Source: Torymus aiolomorphi (taxonomy: Eukaryota > Arthropoda > Insecta > Hymenoptera > Torymidae). Taken from it: 64,000 nt of DNA. A program made the position numbers and the translations under genes. This document shows, piece by piece, positions 37,561 to 50,034 of the stretch (its first letter is position 1; each line of letters begins with the position of its first letter). The stretch is from the NCBI GenBank assembly GCA_036365515.1, contig CM070877.1, positions 85,100,522 through 85,164,521 of the forward strand. The letters are read 5' to 3'. The notes below the pieces were generated by a model, which did no database searches, was not told the DNA's origin, and was given only the letters and a program-made list of their open reading frames with translations.

Positions 37561-37780
37561 TTCGACAGCGGGATTTCATCAAATCGTTTAACTAAAGGCA
37601 CTATTCAACAACTAAATATTGATACTGTTAGGCAAAGTAACTCAATAGATAGCTTAAGGTAAAGTTTAAATAATTAATGTTGGTTACTAATTTCCAACCC
37701 TTAATTTTACCGGCCTCCCTGATTTTATTCCCATGTCCTACTCGGAATCCTTCGACACAGTGGTGTATTATTTTAGCGCT

Positions 37781-38040
37781 GGTAATACTTAGACCAAAAA
37801 TTAATCGGTATTACTTAAGCCATATTATAACACTTTACTGTGAGGGTGGCATGTAGAAAATCACTATTATCTATGTAGGACCGGCGCTACTTAGACCTCG
37901 TATGATCAGTAGAGCTTAGGCCATATTAAGATAAGTGATCACTGTGTCCAACGACCGGCAGTAACTTAAAGTAAAGACCGCCCATGTAAATTGCCAGGCT
38001 GGTAGTACTTAGACCAAAATTGATCGGTACTACTTAAGCC
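37781..38040 (+). repeat. Three spaced 40-bp units, each a pair of GGTANTACTTARRCC half-sites
   Basis: Units lie at 37781-37821, 37883-37922 and 38001-38040. Each has one 15-bp half ending CTTAGACC, a spacer of 10-11 bp ending GATC/AATC, and a second half ending CTTAAGCC or CTTAGGCC. Units are 102 and 118 bp apart, start to start. Looser single copies occur near 37955 and 38183. The function is unknown. Confidence 0.75.
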
Positions 38041-39253
38041 AGCGCAAAAGGGGAAGGAAAGGAGACGAAATATTACCCCAACAATAGAGAGAAAAAAATT
38101 TTTTACGGTGTCTCTGAGTGGTAGTGGAAAGGGTAATGCATGGACGTTGGCACTTGCTTAGTTTATGATAACCGATGCTACTTACAAGGAAGGTACCCCA
38201 AGTGTCAGTCGCCGATTTTGATAATATTGGAATATGTTATAGTACTTAGAAAAATAAGAATAGACGTATTTTTTTATCGGCCGGTATTCACTTTTAGGGG
38301 GTAAACTTTACCCCTAAAGTTCACCCTCGAACATCGTATTTTTTTAATATTTCATAAACGAATAAAGATATCTTCATAAAACCAACGCCAAAATATTTAA
38401 AATAAAGAAGACTGTGAAACTGCACCATTTTCAATTTTAAGGATTGCAACCCCTATTTTAAAGAGAGCAAAATCTCAGCTTCTAAGGGATTTTCAGCTAC
38501 AAAAATATTAGTACGTTGTATATTTTTTAAAAATGTATTCTATTTCGAAAAATATTGAAAAGTAAAGTTGAAATATCAAGCTTTTTGAAGAAATAATATT
38601 TTTAGGGGTAACTACCCTTCATTACATTTTTTTTATTAATTAAGTTTTCATGAATTATATGACCTTAACATTCACTTAAATAAAGTGAGATTTATTAATA
38701 AAAGGAATATTTAGAAATTTACTTTTTATAATAAAGATAACATCCCCTACTCATCATCCATGAACATGACATTGTCTGAAAAATGTTTCAGACAATGTTT
38801 TTGTTTGTTATAACAAAATTTTTCCATATGTGGAATCCGTAAACATCTAATGGTTAGATACTTCCAGTCGTTCCTGTAGGTATTAATATTCAAATATTTT
38901 TTTATTTTCACTCCATTACATTAACAAAAATCTAAAGGCAAATGAGTGTTTTATCAAGTTTTTTATATAGTACGCAGTTTTTATTCCTTAAAATAGTAGA
39001 TATTCTTACACGGGGGGTGTTGGAGGTTGTGGATGGGTTTAAGTAAAGGATTACATTGTCGGCGTACAAGACTAGAAAGAGAGAGTAGCGCGTCGCTCGC
39101 TGCTTCTCGAGCTACCTTCTTCCTCACGGACACACACTAGGGAGGAGAGACTTACATGTGTGCATACGTGTGTCGCGCGCTGTCTGTATTGTAATGGAAC
39201 TTGGACTCGCTGAGGTTCCTTTCGCACAATGTATATGTATCACATTCCCAACA
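38041..39253. other. No gene; small perfect hairpin at 38769-38798
   Basis: AT-rich non-coding sequence. ACATTGTCTGAAA (38769-38781), a 4-base loop, and its exact inverted copy (38786-38798) form a 13-bp perfect stem. Another short palindrome (GGGGTAAACTTTACCCC) lies near 38306. Confidence 0.6.
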
Positions 39254-39350
39254 GGGGGAAAATGGAACTTCCGCACGTACGTGACATGGCGGCCTCGGCT
39301 TCGCCTCGGCCGTCATGTTACGTACATACCGAGTTCCATTTTCCTTCCGT
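39254..39350. repeat. Long hairpin with ~46-bp arms
   Basis: GGAAAATGGAACTTCCG...CATGGCGGCCTCGGC pairs with GCCTCGGCCGTCATG...CGAGTTCCATTTTCC around a 3-4 base loop near 39303, with a few mismatches. It could be a tiny foldback element or a hairpin RNA precursor; the sequence does not decide. Confidence 0.7.
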
Positions 39351-41439
39351 GTAAGAAACAGAATTTTTCTCTATCACAGGGCGAAAGTACGTTCACTATT
39401 TAGTCGGAAAAAGTTGAAATCACCGTTGCTATAACCTTTCAGCTGACAGTTGCGTTGCGCGGCCATGTTGTTACTTACGTAAGGCCAGCTGGTAGCATCG
39501 CTGCGCTCTTGTGGCTATTCTACGCAGTGCTTGCAGGTTAGATGATTTGCCTGGTCTGCTTGCCTGCTCTTTCCCATTGTGCGTGTTTATGTGTGGCCGA
39601 TGCCCGCCCAACATTTGTAGTACGAGCGTTAGCTAGTGCTGCTGGTTGGGGCGGGCATCGAAAATACATGAACAAGCAGATTGTTACATATATATGTGAG
39701 TCAAGAAAAGAGGCATAGATAGAGAGGATATTTGCAAATAAATACACATTAATTTATTAATAAATAGTTCAATTTTCAGTCTCTATTTTTATAAAAACAT
39801 TTATCCACTTTCATGTCAATAAAATAGTCACTTATATTTATTATAGTTTTTTAACCTTTTCTATAATCACGAAGTATCTTATGACTATTTATTGCAATTT
39901 TCGAATGAATACCTTGATAAAAGCATGCGCGGTGTATCCGGCGTAAAAATTCAACGGAACCATTTAGCGAGAGAGAGGTTTCTTTCGTGAATGTCTCTCT
40001 TGCTTTCACGAGCTTCAATGGTTCCGTTTAATTTTTTGAAACGCCATGGGATAGCACCCTCACAGGCTTAAATGCGTTCCGCCTAATTTTTCTGATGCAC
40101 ATTATTCCTTAGCTGATTCTACTTGCACGACAGATTTCTATAAATAGGTATATTGTTTTGCTTTGACCTTTGACTAAAGAAAGTATAGTTAGTAACATAT
40201 AGAATCCATTCAATACACAATCTGTCATACGAATAGCAGAGGCGATTATTCTTTTCACTCATAGATTTACGCTAACCTGTCACATTAATTCACTGTTTCT
40301 ATTAATAAAATTAATTTATGTTATAAAAATAAACTATAAAAACAACTTCATCCATATGCACTCAAACTTTCTGTCCACATTACCATATGTAAACTTTATA
40401 AGAGTGCTCTTGAAAAAAACAGTCGATTAATATTCCAATTATTTATATTAATGTTTTGACACAATGAGACAGCACTGAAAGATCAGTGCGTACTTAATAC
40501 TTGATTAACTAATATATCTAGTAACCTTTTTCTCTTTGTTAACTGCGTTAAAGAGCAATCAACTGTTAGCTATTATTTATTTTCTCCCCTATTATCTCCT
40601 TGGTTATAAATCCTTAAAGCTGAAAAATACAGACAAAGGATACAAATCTTTTTCAAAAATTACTACAAATTTTATTGAAAATATTTATACCTATCTGATA
40701 GATATGACACTCCCTACTCTTGTCAACACAGAATTAAATTTATAAGCTTTCAGATTCTATTTTCCACAGAATTTTTATATACTCGATCATATTTTTCCTT
40801 TAATTATCTATTTGATGCCAAATTTTGATTTGCCTTGATAAAAGCATACGCGGTGTATCAGGCGTAAAAATTCAACGGAACTAATATAAAAATTGTTAAA
40901 TATAATATTTAGCTTTATGCAAAAATAATTAATATAATTTTACAAAAATATTAGACGCTGTTAAAGATTGTAAAACTAAACAGTTGAACTTAATGTCATA
41001 CAAGTGTCTGCAGGATTATTATAAATATCGCTGCTATTTATTAATTATATATGTTTTACTTAACGTTAACGCAGTGACATGAAAGATTTCATTCGAGGTT
41101 ACATAAAATATTGTTTCTGATTATTTCCAATCATAAAATTTGTAATTTTTACATTTATTTGTCACTTAATTAAATAATCATTTATTTAAGCCCCAAATGG
41201 GAATTTTTGCAATTGATGGAAAACGAAATTATTATAAGAATAAAATTATAAGATTTTACAAGAAAAAACATTAATAAATCAATGAAGTTTATAAAAACAA
41301 TTATATTTAAAAATTTTAAATTAAAATTGAATATTATATGAAAATATAAAAAAAAGTTATTGCAGACGAATTGCGTTATTAGAAATTAAAAATCTAAAAT
41401 AGTTAAATAGATATAGGCTTTACAAGTTTAAAATTGGAA
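39351..41439. other. AT-rich sequence with one short foldback (39943-40043) and its half copy
   Basis: GGCGTAAAAATTCAACGGAA at 39943 pairs with TTCCGTTTAATTTTTTGAAACGCC ending about 40043, with a GA/CT-rich middle. The left arm plus 30 upstream bases (CCTTGATAAAAGCAT...) recurs at 40837-40886 without its partner. The rest shows nothing recognisable. Confidence 0.6.
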
Positions 41440-41499
41440 AGTAATATTTCGTCGCAGGGTAAAGAAATGAAAAGGTTTCCTTAAAAAGTGCATCTTTGG

Positions 41500-41930
41500 T
41501 GCCTGCATAGGCTACGCAGAGTCCTAGGGGGAGATAAGATTTTCCAGATGTGCGGTACGGGGTGCATAGAGTGGCCCTGAAAATAGTAGATTATGCACCA
41601 AAGACGCAAAATGTATCGTTCTTGGCGAGGGAATGATACATTTTGCGTTCGTGGTAGCATATACTATTTTTTTGTGCAAAGGCCGCAAAATGACTTTTCG
41701 CGGCCCGTATAGAGCCTGCGAAATACTTAATGTATTTTGTAGCCTAGGCCTTACATTTAGTATTTCGCGGCCTCTATTTTTGTGGCCCATAGGCCACAAA
41801 AATTCATTTTGCGGCCTGAGGACAAAAAATGTATTTTGTGGCCTAGGCCTTACATTTAGTATTTCGCGACCTCTATACGGGCTGCAAAAATTCATTTTGC
41901 GGCCTGAGAACAAAAAAGAATGTTTTAATA
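41500..41930. repeat. Palindrome-rich repeat, ~108-bp unit
   Basis: GCCTAGGCCTTACATTTAG, then TATTTCGCG, occurs at about 41741 and again about 41849. Interleaved inverted words (TTTTGCGGCC/GGCCGCAAAA, TGGCCCATAGGCCACA, ATGTATC...GATACAT) make most of the region self-complementary. The overlapping frames on both strands are by-products of the palindromes. Confidence 0.7.
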
Positions 41931-42119
41931 TTCATTGTCAAAATCGTTTTACAATTACTATATTGACGGTAAAACAAAATACTAAGATCTGATTTATTTA
42001 ATCTAGTTATAGTTTAATAAAGTAGATATAAATATTGTGAAACGAAAAGAGTTTAAACAATAAAGATTTATAAACCTAAAAATTAATTTAAACAAAGACT
42101 TGGAACAAAAATATTTTTT

Positions 42120-42300
42120 GTAACACATGCACGATTTTCGGCGTTTTCCGCCCTAAAAGAAGGTCCTAAAGTGACTCTTTTGCGACCGATTGGACAAAAA
42201 AATCTATTCACGCCCGAGGCGGGCGCAAAAATCCATTAGCGCCCGGCTCGGGCGCTCAACGGGCACTAATGGTTTTTAGCGCCCGCTAATCTAAAATTCC
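42120..42300. repeat. GC-rich palindromic element
   Basis: Repeated GCGCCCG/CGGGCGC words (CACGCCCGAGGCGGGCGC, TAGCGCCCGGCTCGGGCGC, TTAGCGCCCGCTAA) fold back on each other within AT-rich DNA. Origin unknown. Confidence 0.6.
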
Positions 42301-42663
42301 GTAAAATCGTAAAAATTAAACTTAATCCACTATAAATTTGTGAATGCATGTATTTTTATTACTTTTTTTTATTCAGAAATATATCCAATATACTATTATT
42401 TAATAATTAATCTATAAAATATACAAATTGAAAAACAACGGTTTACATATAATTTAATAATGATTTCATTTTTCAACTTTATATAAAAGATTTTATAAAA
42501 AATTTGTTTTTTTAAATATTCACATTGATGTTGAATTATAATTAATTCTAATATCTTTACAATGACTGAAATTGAAAAATTTATTCTCATTGGTAAAACA
42601 ATTTAGTCTTGCTTTTTAGATTCTAAAACGCCGAAAATCAATACATGAGTCACCAAAAATATG

Positions 42664-42828
42664 GTGTGCACCTAGGGCTTAGTGGGCCTTTTGACCTCGT
42701 GTGTTTGCAGTACTCGTCTTCGATTTGCAAACGCACTCGCCTTCGGCTCGTGCTAGCTCACCTACGACTCGTACTGCAAAATCCACAGTCGGTCTCAAAA
42801 GGCCCACTTTGCGCCCTAGGTACACAAT
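42664..42828. mobile_element. 165-bp palindromic MITE-like element
   Basis: GTGTGCACCTAGGGC and AGTGGGCCTTTTGA at the left pair with TCAAAAGGCCCACT and GCCCTAGGTACAC at the right. The inner part also folds (TTTGCAGTAC / GTACTGCAAA). The flanks are AT-rich (ATATG / AATATAC). Confidence 0.65.
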
Positions 42829-42869
42829 ATACTATTAGAATACTTATAAAAATACAATGAGAAATTTAT

Positions 42870-45027
42870 ATTTTAACACTAACTTATATTGTAAAAAAAG
42901 GTGTTAGTTCAATAACAAAGCAGATGAATCTAAAACATCAATAAACTATAAAAAATTATTCAAACAGCAGAAAGAGAAGACTGGAATATGATAGTGTCAG
43001 TGATCGATCCCAACGAAGCAACGAACATATTGATAAACAAGATAAAAAGGCGTATAATGTTATCAACTTTCTGTATTAATAATAAAAAAAAACTAACTAA
43101 AATAATACCTAGAAGTAGATGGATTTCCAAAGCAATTATAATATCGTGTAATAAAAAAGAATTACTATATAAATATGGAGAGCAGACCCAAATAACGATA
43201 CAACAAAGGCTGAATACAAAAATTATGTTAAGATATTAAATAAGGTTATTAATGAAGCCAAATTATTGTTTGACCGTAAACAAGTTCAACAAAATAGCAG
43301 TAATCCAAGAAGTTTGTGGAAAATTATAAATTCTAAATTAGGCAAAAATATAAAAAAAAATATAAAAAAAGCGACAGTATAAACCAAATATATGACATAA
43401 ATATGCAAAAAATTACTAATCCAACGGATATAGCAAATACAATGAACAACTACTTCAATAATATTGGCAATGAACTAAGAGAAAAAATTCAACAACCCCC
43501 TAACACCGTCATCCGATATCCAAAGATGAACCCTAAAACTATCTTTTTAACGCCAACAAATTGTCATGAAATTGCTAATACCATTAATAATATGAAATTG
43601 AAAAACGGGGTAGTTGATAATATAAATGTTAAAACACTTAAAACTATCCTACACTATATTGTTCCACCTATGGTACATATAATTAACCTATGTATCGAAA
43701 AATCGGTCTGGCCAGATGTGTTAAAAACAGCAGAAATTAAACCAATATACAAAACAAACAACAAAACTTCGCATCGAATTATCGACCAATATCTTTGATT
43801 TCTAACATTGAAAAAATATTTGAAAAAATAACATACAAGAGAATGATAAATTTCATTAACGAATGCATAATTATATCAGATAGACAATATGGTTTTCTTA
43901 AAAATAAAAGTACAAGGTATGCCTTGGATCACCTGATGAACATAATATATAATGGACTAGACAATAGTTCTCCAATTTCAATTGCATTTCTAGATCTTGC
44001 AAAAGCTTTTGACACTGTAGAGCATACTATACTACTAAACAAATTTTATTGTTACGGGATAAGAGGCAATATGCATAAACTTATAACAAGTTATTTAAAT
44101 AATAGAAAGCATAGAGTAAAAATAAATGAATACATAAGTGAATATAAAACTATAACCACTCGAGTTCCACAGGGAACAATTTTGGGACCGTTGCTGTTTA
44201 TTCTGTACGTAAACGATCTATTACAAGATATGCCAGAAAACAGTATAATGTCATATGCTGATGACACTGCTGTTATATCAACAGAGGAGAACTGGAGTGA
44301 AGTAACGCTAAGATCAAATAATCATCTAAATAAAATTTCTACATGGCTCGCACTAAATAAGCTCTCACTGAACATAGACAAAACAGTCTCCATGACCTAC
44401 GGGAATTACTGCGACAGTATTCTTTATAGTCTAAATATACAAATTAATGGAGAAACATTAAACAGAGTTAAAAATTCCAAATACCTAGGTATTATAATAG
44501 ATCAACACATGAGATGGAATAAGCATGTTGAATACATAATAAAGAAAACAAAATATTTAACTTCCATATTCCTATTCCACAAAATAACAAAATTTATGAC
44601 AATAGAGACATTACAAATGATATATTATGCTTTCTTCCATAGCGTTATTAGCTATGGGATTATAGCTTGGAGTGGCGCATTTGCAAATAACATTAATTTA
44701 CTACAAAGTCTACAAAACAGACTACTGAAAATAATAAACAAAAGCAATTTTGTAACACACAAAAACCCTCGAAATCTTGGGCAGCTATTTGCATATGACA
44801 TCATAATATATCATTATAATGCGCTAAAAAGTAAATATTTATATTCAACTAGCATAACAAGAAATAAGAGCATTCAATTACCCCTAAAACACAGAACAGT
44901 GAGTAATTAAAATAGCTATCTTAAAGCGATCACGGTCTTTAATAGGTTACCAAATGAACTAAAAATTCTAAATGATACTTCTTTGAAGAAAAACAAGTTA
45001 AAAGAGTGGATTACCAAAAATATTTAG
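42870..45027 (+). pseudogene. Non-LTR retrotransposon, 5'-truncated, RT-containing
   Basis: The endonuclease is missing. Coding sequence is first recognisable at about 42990 in the linker before RT (SRWISKAIII...KKELLYKYG). A second frame (43403-43798) leads into the main RT frame, with a shift between about 43760 and 43774. RT motifs are FLDLAKAFDTV, VPQGTILGPLLFILYVNDL and the catalytic MSYADDTAV. The C terminus (VFNRLPNELKILND...) continues past a TAA at 44908 to a stop at 45025-45027. The motifs fit the CR1/Jockey group; the exact clade is open. It would copy element RNA by target-primed reverse transcription, but this copy cannot. Confidence 0.85.
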
Positions 45028-45172
45028 TGATAAGTGAATAATAAATTGATTACAATTTCAGGATAATTGTTTGTGTTACTACAAAAAAAAAGTTTTTAAG
45101 TCCAAATATATATTTTTTGTTAAAAACGCATCGTTTTCACTATATTTGCGTCTAGTTGACAATTTTAGACAC

Positions 45173-45994
<822 letters not shown>

Positions 45995-46180
45995 TATTAT
46001 AAAACTGTTATATTAATATATTTTATCTTTAGTTTTAGTTTCTAGTTTTTACGTTCAAATTTTGTAAATCTCGACCGCCCAGCGAACAGGTAACTGAGTT
46101 TATCTCTGCGGGATTTTACTTCATGTAAATTTTGGTTGAAATAAATAAATAAATAAAAATAAATAAAATTCTTTTTTTGA
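45995..46180 (+). other. Possible 3' UTR and (TAAA)n tail of the non-LTR element
   Basis: Sequence ending TTGGTTGAAATAAATAAATA then AATAAAAATAAATAAA resembles the 3' tail of arthropod non-LTR elements. It may belong to the RT element interrupted by the LTR-like segment, or to an unrelated copy. Confidence 0.4.
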
Positions 46181-47654
46181 TAAGTGTTCGTATCACATAC
46201 CGTTTATTTTTTATCAATTGAATCAAATTGATAAGTTAGTCATCTTCCTTATCTTTGCTCGAATAGCCGTTAGATTCATTATTAAAATTAACATACCGTT
46301 TATATTATAAAACATTAAACCTTTGATTTTCAAATTATATATCTAAGATAATAGTATAAGTGTATAAGTGCAAAACTGTATTTTATTATCCGGATACTAT
46401 AATTAATATAATTTTAGATTATAACAATATTTTTAATTAAATTTAAATTATTATTCATTCCAGTAGAAACATAAAAAATGAACATTATTTTAGATCTAAT
46501 GTGAAATATTGATTAGTGCTTTTTCTTATTATGAAATTATTCACGGTTGTTTAAAGAGAGCAACCAACGGTATAACCTAATGTGTAGGGTTGCATATATG
46601 GGAGGGGGTAGTTAAAATATAAATTTTTTTTGGGTTAAGTTAAATACTTATACATTAAAAACGCAATTAACTGTTGAAAATTAAGGATAAGATAAAACAA
46701 CTTTTTTTTAATAACATGAAAACAATCATGACATGACACCCCCTTACTAAAACGGTTGTTAGGTATCAAATGAATACCTTGGAAGTACAAAATAGGAAAT
46801 CATAAAAATACTTTGGCTTTATGGGACAGATGAGTTGCCTTATATTATGCTTAGTTGCTTTTAGTGTTAGCAGTCTGTTGTGCCTTTGAATCTATCTTAG
46901 GTGAGATAGTTTGAGAGTTGGCTTAAAATCCTTTTATGTCCCAAGATTCCTCTTCACCTTTAGTATGAGTACCAGTTGGTATCGGTGAGTATCACTTAGT
47001 GCTGGTGTAAATAGTTTTAGTGGGTTTTAAAACGTGCTTGATACTTCCTGTGGATATTTATCTACACAAGGTCGATGGATGTTTCCATCTATCATTGGTT
47101 GTAACTTGAACAATGTTCGGTGGTCCTGTTGGGAATAATTCTTGAATTTTCAGGTACAGTAACACTTTCACGTCACAAAGAATTTTGAATAGGATATATT
47201 CCTAAATTCAGTATGGTTTTGATGACGACATCACGGCAATTGATAAAGTAACCGCAAGGTTTCTGTATCCAAGACAAGGTTTCTGCATCATAATCTCCAA
47301 AGCACTTTATATAATCCTTTAATCAAAATCATGAAAGAGATAAAATAAACTATTCTTATAAAATTATTACTATAAAATTTTAAATTTATTTATATAAAAT
47401 TCGTTTAAAGACCAGCACTAATCAAACTGAGAATCATATTAATATCAACTATTATGTAAGAGATAAACTTAAACACTTTTGTATTACGTAGATATATAAA
47501 TTGTTACAATAATCTATATGAAATGGAGTACGCTATTTTCTATTTTAGAATAATGAATTAATATTTAAGAGTGGACATTAATTTTGTCACTCTTAAGTGA
47601 GATACATAATATAATAATATAATATCTTTAAGATGTAAGAGATCTTAAGGGATG
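46181..47654. other. No feature recognised
   Basis: AT-rich sequence without paired ends or clear genes. On the minus strand around 47330-47050 a few short frames look faintly coding (see rejected items). The stretch ends at the target duplication of the Polinton. Confidence 0.5.
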
Positions 47655-47660
47655 TCCAAA

Positions 47661-48113
47661 AGTAGTATAACTAGGACAGTTCTGCGACCCCCCACCACTC
47701 GGCCATCGGCCGACCTGTGTAGCGTTCTGATAGGTTGAGACGGGGAGGTGAGGCTCCGCCCACTTTCGAGAATCTTCTACCCTTCTATTTGTAATGGCGT
47801 CATCGAATAAAATTTATTCGTATTTTATTGTCACATTTTTGCATGAAGGTCAAATGTTTATTTACGAGCGACTCCCGACGGCGGGCGGCGGCGGCGCGCG
47901 CGCGGGGACTAGCATCTTACCGCGGTGACAAGCTGGATGACCGCGGGGATGAGCTGATTCGCGCGGCGGGCGCGCGGAGATGAGCAAATTACCGCGGTGG
48001 CTAGCTGATTTCCGCGGTCATTAGCATACACCGCGTGTAAGTATATTTACTGCGTTGATGAGCTGATTTTCGCGGGCATTAGTCTATCGTCGCTGCTAAG
48101 ATATTTACCGCAC
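47661..48113 (+). repeat. Left inverted repeat of the Polinton
   Basis: It pairs with 61178-61610 along its whole length; the left arm has about 20 extra bases in a GC run near 47875-47915. The outer half is unique sequence. The inner half (about 47920-48113) is a series of about 20-25-bp units containing ACCGCGG followed by AGCTGAT-like words. These may be sites for the terminal protein, integrase or replication start. Confidence 0.93.
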
Positions 48114-49900
48114 GTTTATTTTTTCGAGGTGGCCTGCATTTTGATGTGACTAACTCAGTAAGTGTATTTCGGCTATAGCATGCTGAACTATCGCATCTCT
48201 TCGTTGTTTCGATATTCGTAGTTGCCTTATCGCTATTAATTTTAAGAACTCCAGAGTATTTCAATAGCGTTCTCCTTGCAATCGTTTCCTGACAATGACT
48301 CACAAAACTAAATAGTATTTCATAGAATTGTACCCGGTAAATCGAAATACTGTTTTGCTTAACTGCATCTACAAACGATAAGAGTGACGGCGTCGATGGA
48401 AACCCTAGATATAATACTTATTGAAGTGGCCCATACAAAGGAGGCAAGACGAAGAGTATTAAACTCTTGCCAGCAACCCCGACACGGGCGACGTCATCGC
48501 ATACTGTGCAGGTTGAAACGTGCCTTCTAGTACGAGTATTCATTAGTCTATCGTCACTGGTAAGATATTTATCGCGAGAGAGCGAGTGAGAGAGAAAGCG
48601 AGAGAGAGCGAGAGAGCTAGAGAGAGAGAGAGAGAGAGAATTTTCGAGGTGGCTTAAATGTATGATGTGACTAACTCAGTAAGTATATTTCGGCTATAGC
48701 ATACTGAACTGTAACTTGGTTGGCCCGACACAACAGGATGCATAGTTTTTATCTCGAGTGTGTTTCATGTGTCAATAAGGTCGTATTTTTACGACACTGT
48801 TCCATGCACGTACGCGCGCGTGCACGTTTGACGAAGTGTTGTTCCTTTTTCACATCTGCAGTGCGTGTATAGTGCCGTTAGTCTTTTCGATGCCCACCCT
48901 TTTTTCATAGATGTGTATTTTGAATCTCAGTAATGTTTCGAACAAAATGTGCCCACGAGGTGGACGCTGACGCAAACTTCGACGAGATGCTACACGTCAT
49001 CGCATGCTGTGCAGGTTGAAACGAGCCTTCTGGTACGAGTATCATCTTGCACGAGCGCTCCTTCTTATTGCGCCTCGCCCGATCCAAATATTTTAAAATT
49101 ATTAATAAAAATTTTAATTGACAACACCAATGGACTTAACCGTTAGCGAGCTGCAGAACTAAACACAATTTCCATTTATTTCAGTTTAATATATATAAAA
49201 TCTCAGCATGTGTATTGCATAAAGTATGACTGATAGGAGTTTATTAATGTTTATAAATAATTCACATACACACAACGTAGTTTTAAATGTACATCCATGT
49301 CAATAGCCCCATTTTTCAAAAGCTACTGAGAAAGAGAGAGAGAGCGAGAGAGAGCGCGCGCGCAAGAGAGAGAGAAAGAGAGCGCGAGAGAGAGCGTGAG
49401 AGAGAGAATTTTCGAGGTGGCTTGCATGTATGATGTGAATCTAACTCAGTAAGTATATTTCGGCTATAGGATGTATAGTTTTTATCTCGAGTGTGCTTCA
49501 TGCGTCAATAGGGTCGTATTTTTACGACGCTGACCCATGCATATACGTGCGCGTGCACGTTTGACGAAGCGTAGTTCCTTTTTCACATCTGCAGTGCGTG
49601 TATAGCGCCACTAGTCTTTTCGATGCCCTTGTTTTTCATAAGATGTGTATTTTGAATCTGAGTAATATTTCGAAGAAAATGTGCTCACGGGGTGGACGCT
49701 GACGCAAACTCCGACGAAATGCTACACGGGCGACGTCATCGCATGATATGCAGGTTGAAACGTGCCTTCTGGTACGAGTATCCGATGAGAGTGAGGGCGC
49801 TGATGCAGGAAACCTTCGAAATAATAATTATTTAATAGGTCCATACAAGGCGGCAAGACGGAGAGCATTTCAGTCGTGCTCGGAGATGAGAGCAGAACAG
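48060..49900 (+). repeat. Three diverged copies of the polymerase-gene upstream region
   Basis: TTTTCGAGGTGGC followed by AACTCAGTAAGT and TATTTCGGCTATAG occurs near 48121, 48641 and 49409. GCAGGTTGAAACG with CTTCTRGTACGAGTAT occurs near 48508, 49011 and 49750. GAGGTGGACGCTGACGCAAA occurs near 48955 and, with one change, near 49690. GA-rich tracts (48574-48640, 49327-49408) precede two copies. A fragment of the inner inverted repeat recurs at 48545-48575. So the region between the left repeat and the polymerase start was duplicated twice. I see no intact gene in it. Confidence 0.75.
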
Positions 49901-50034
49901 CCGTGTCTTGCCACAGTCAAATATCAGAATATACACAGCATTTTAGTATACGGGCGTATAAGTATACAGGCCTTATAAATCCGACGAGGGAGCTGGAATT
50001 CATTCATTGTGCAACGAAGTTTTAAGTGATCACT

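Noticed and set aside
47050..47330. Faint coding-like pieces on the minus strand (FGDYDAETLSWIQKPCGYF; VTTNDRWKHPSTL)
   Set aside because: Pieces are short, in different frames and match no family I know; too weak to list as a gene.
47875..48060. CRISPR-like look of the regularly spaced CCGCGG units
   Set aside because: The units lie in both inverted repeats of a eukaryotic element, are palindromic and degenerate, and have no unique spacers; subterminal binding sites fit better.
48905..49146. Short frames on both strands containing Cys/His residues
   Set aside because: They lie in the triplicated upstream region, and the homologous positions in the other copies have stops, so no conserved protein is supported.
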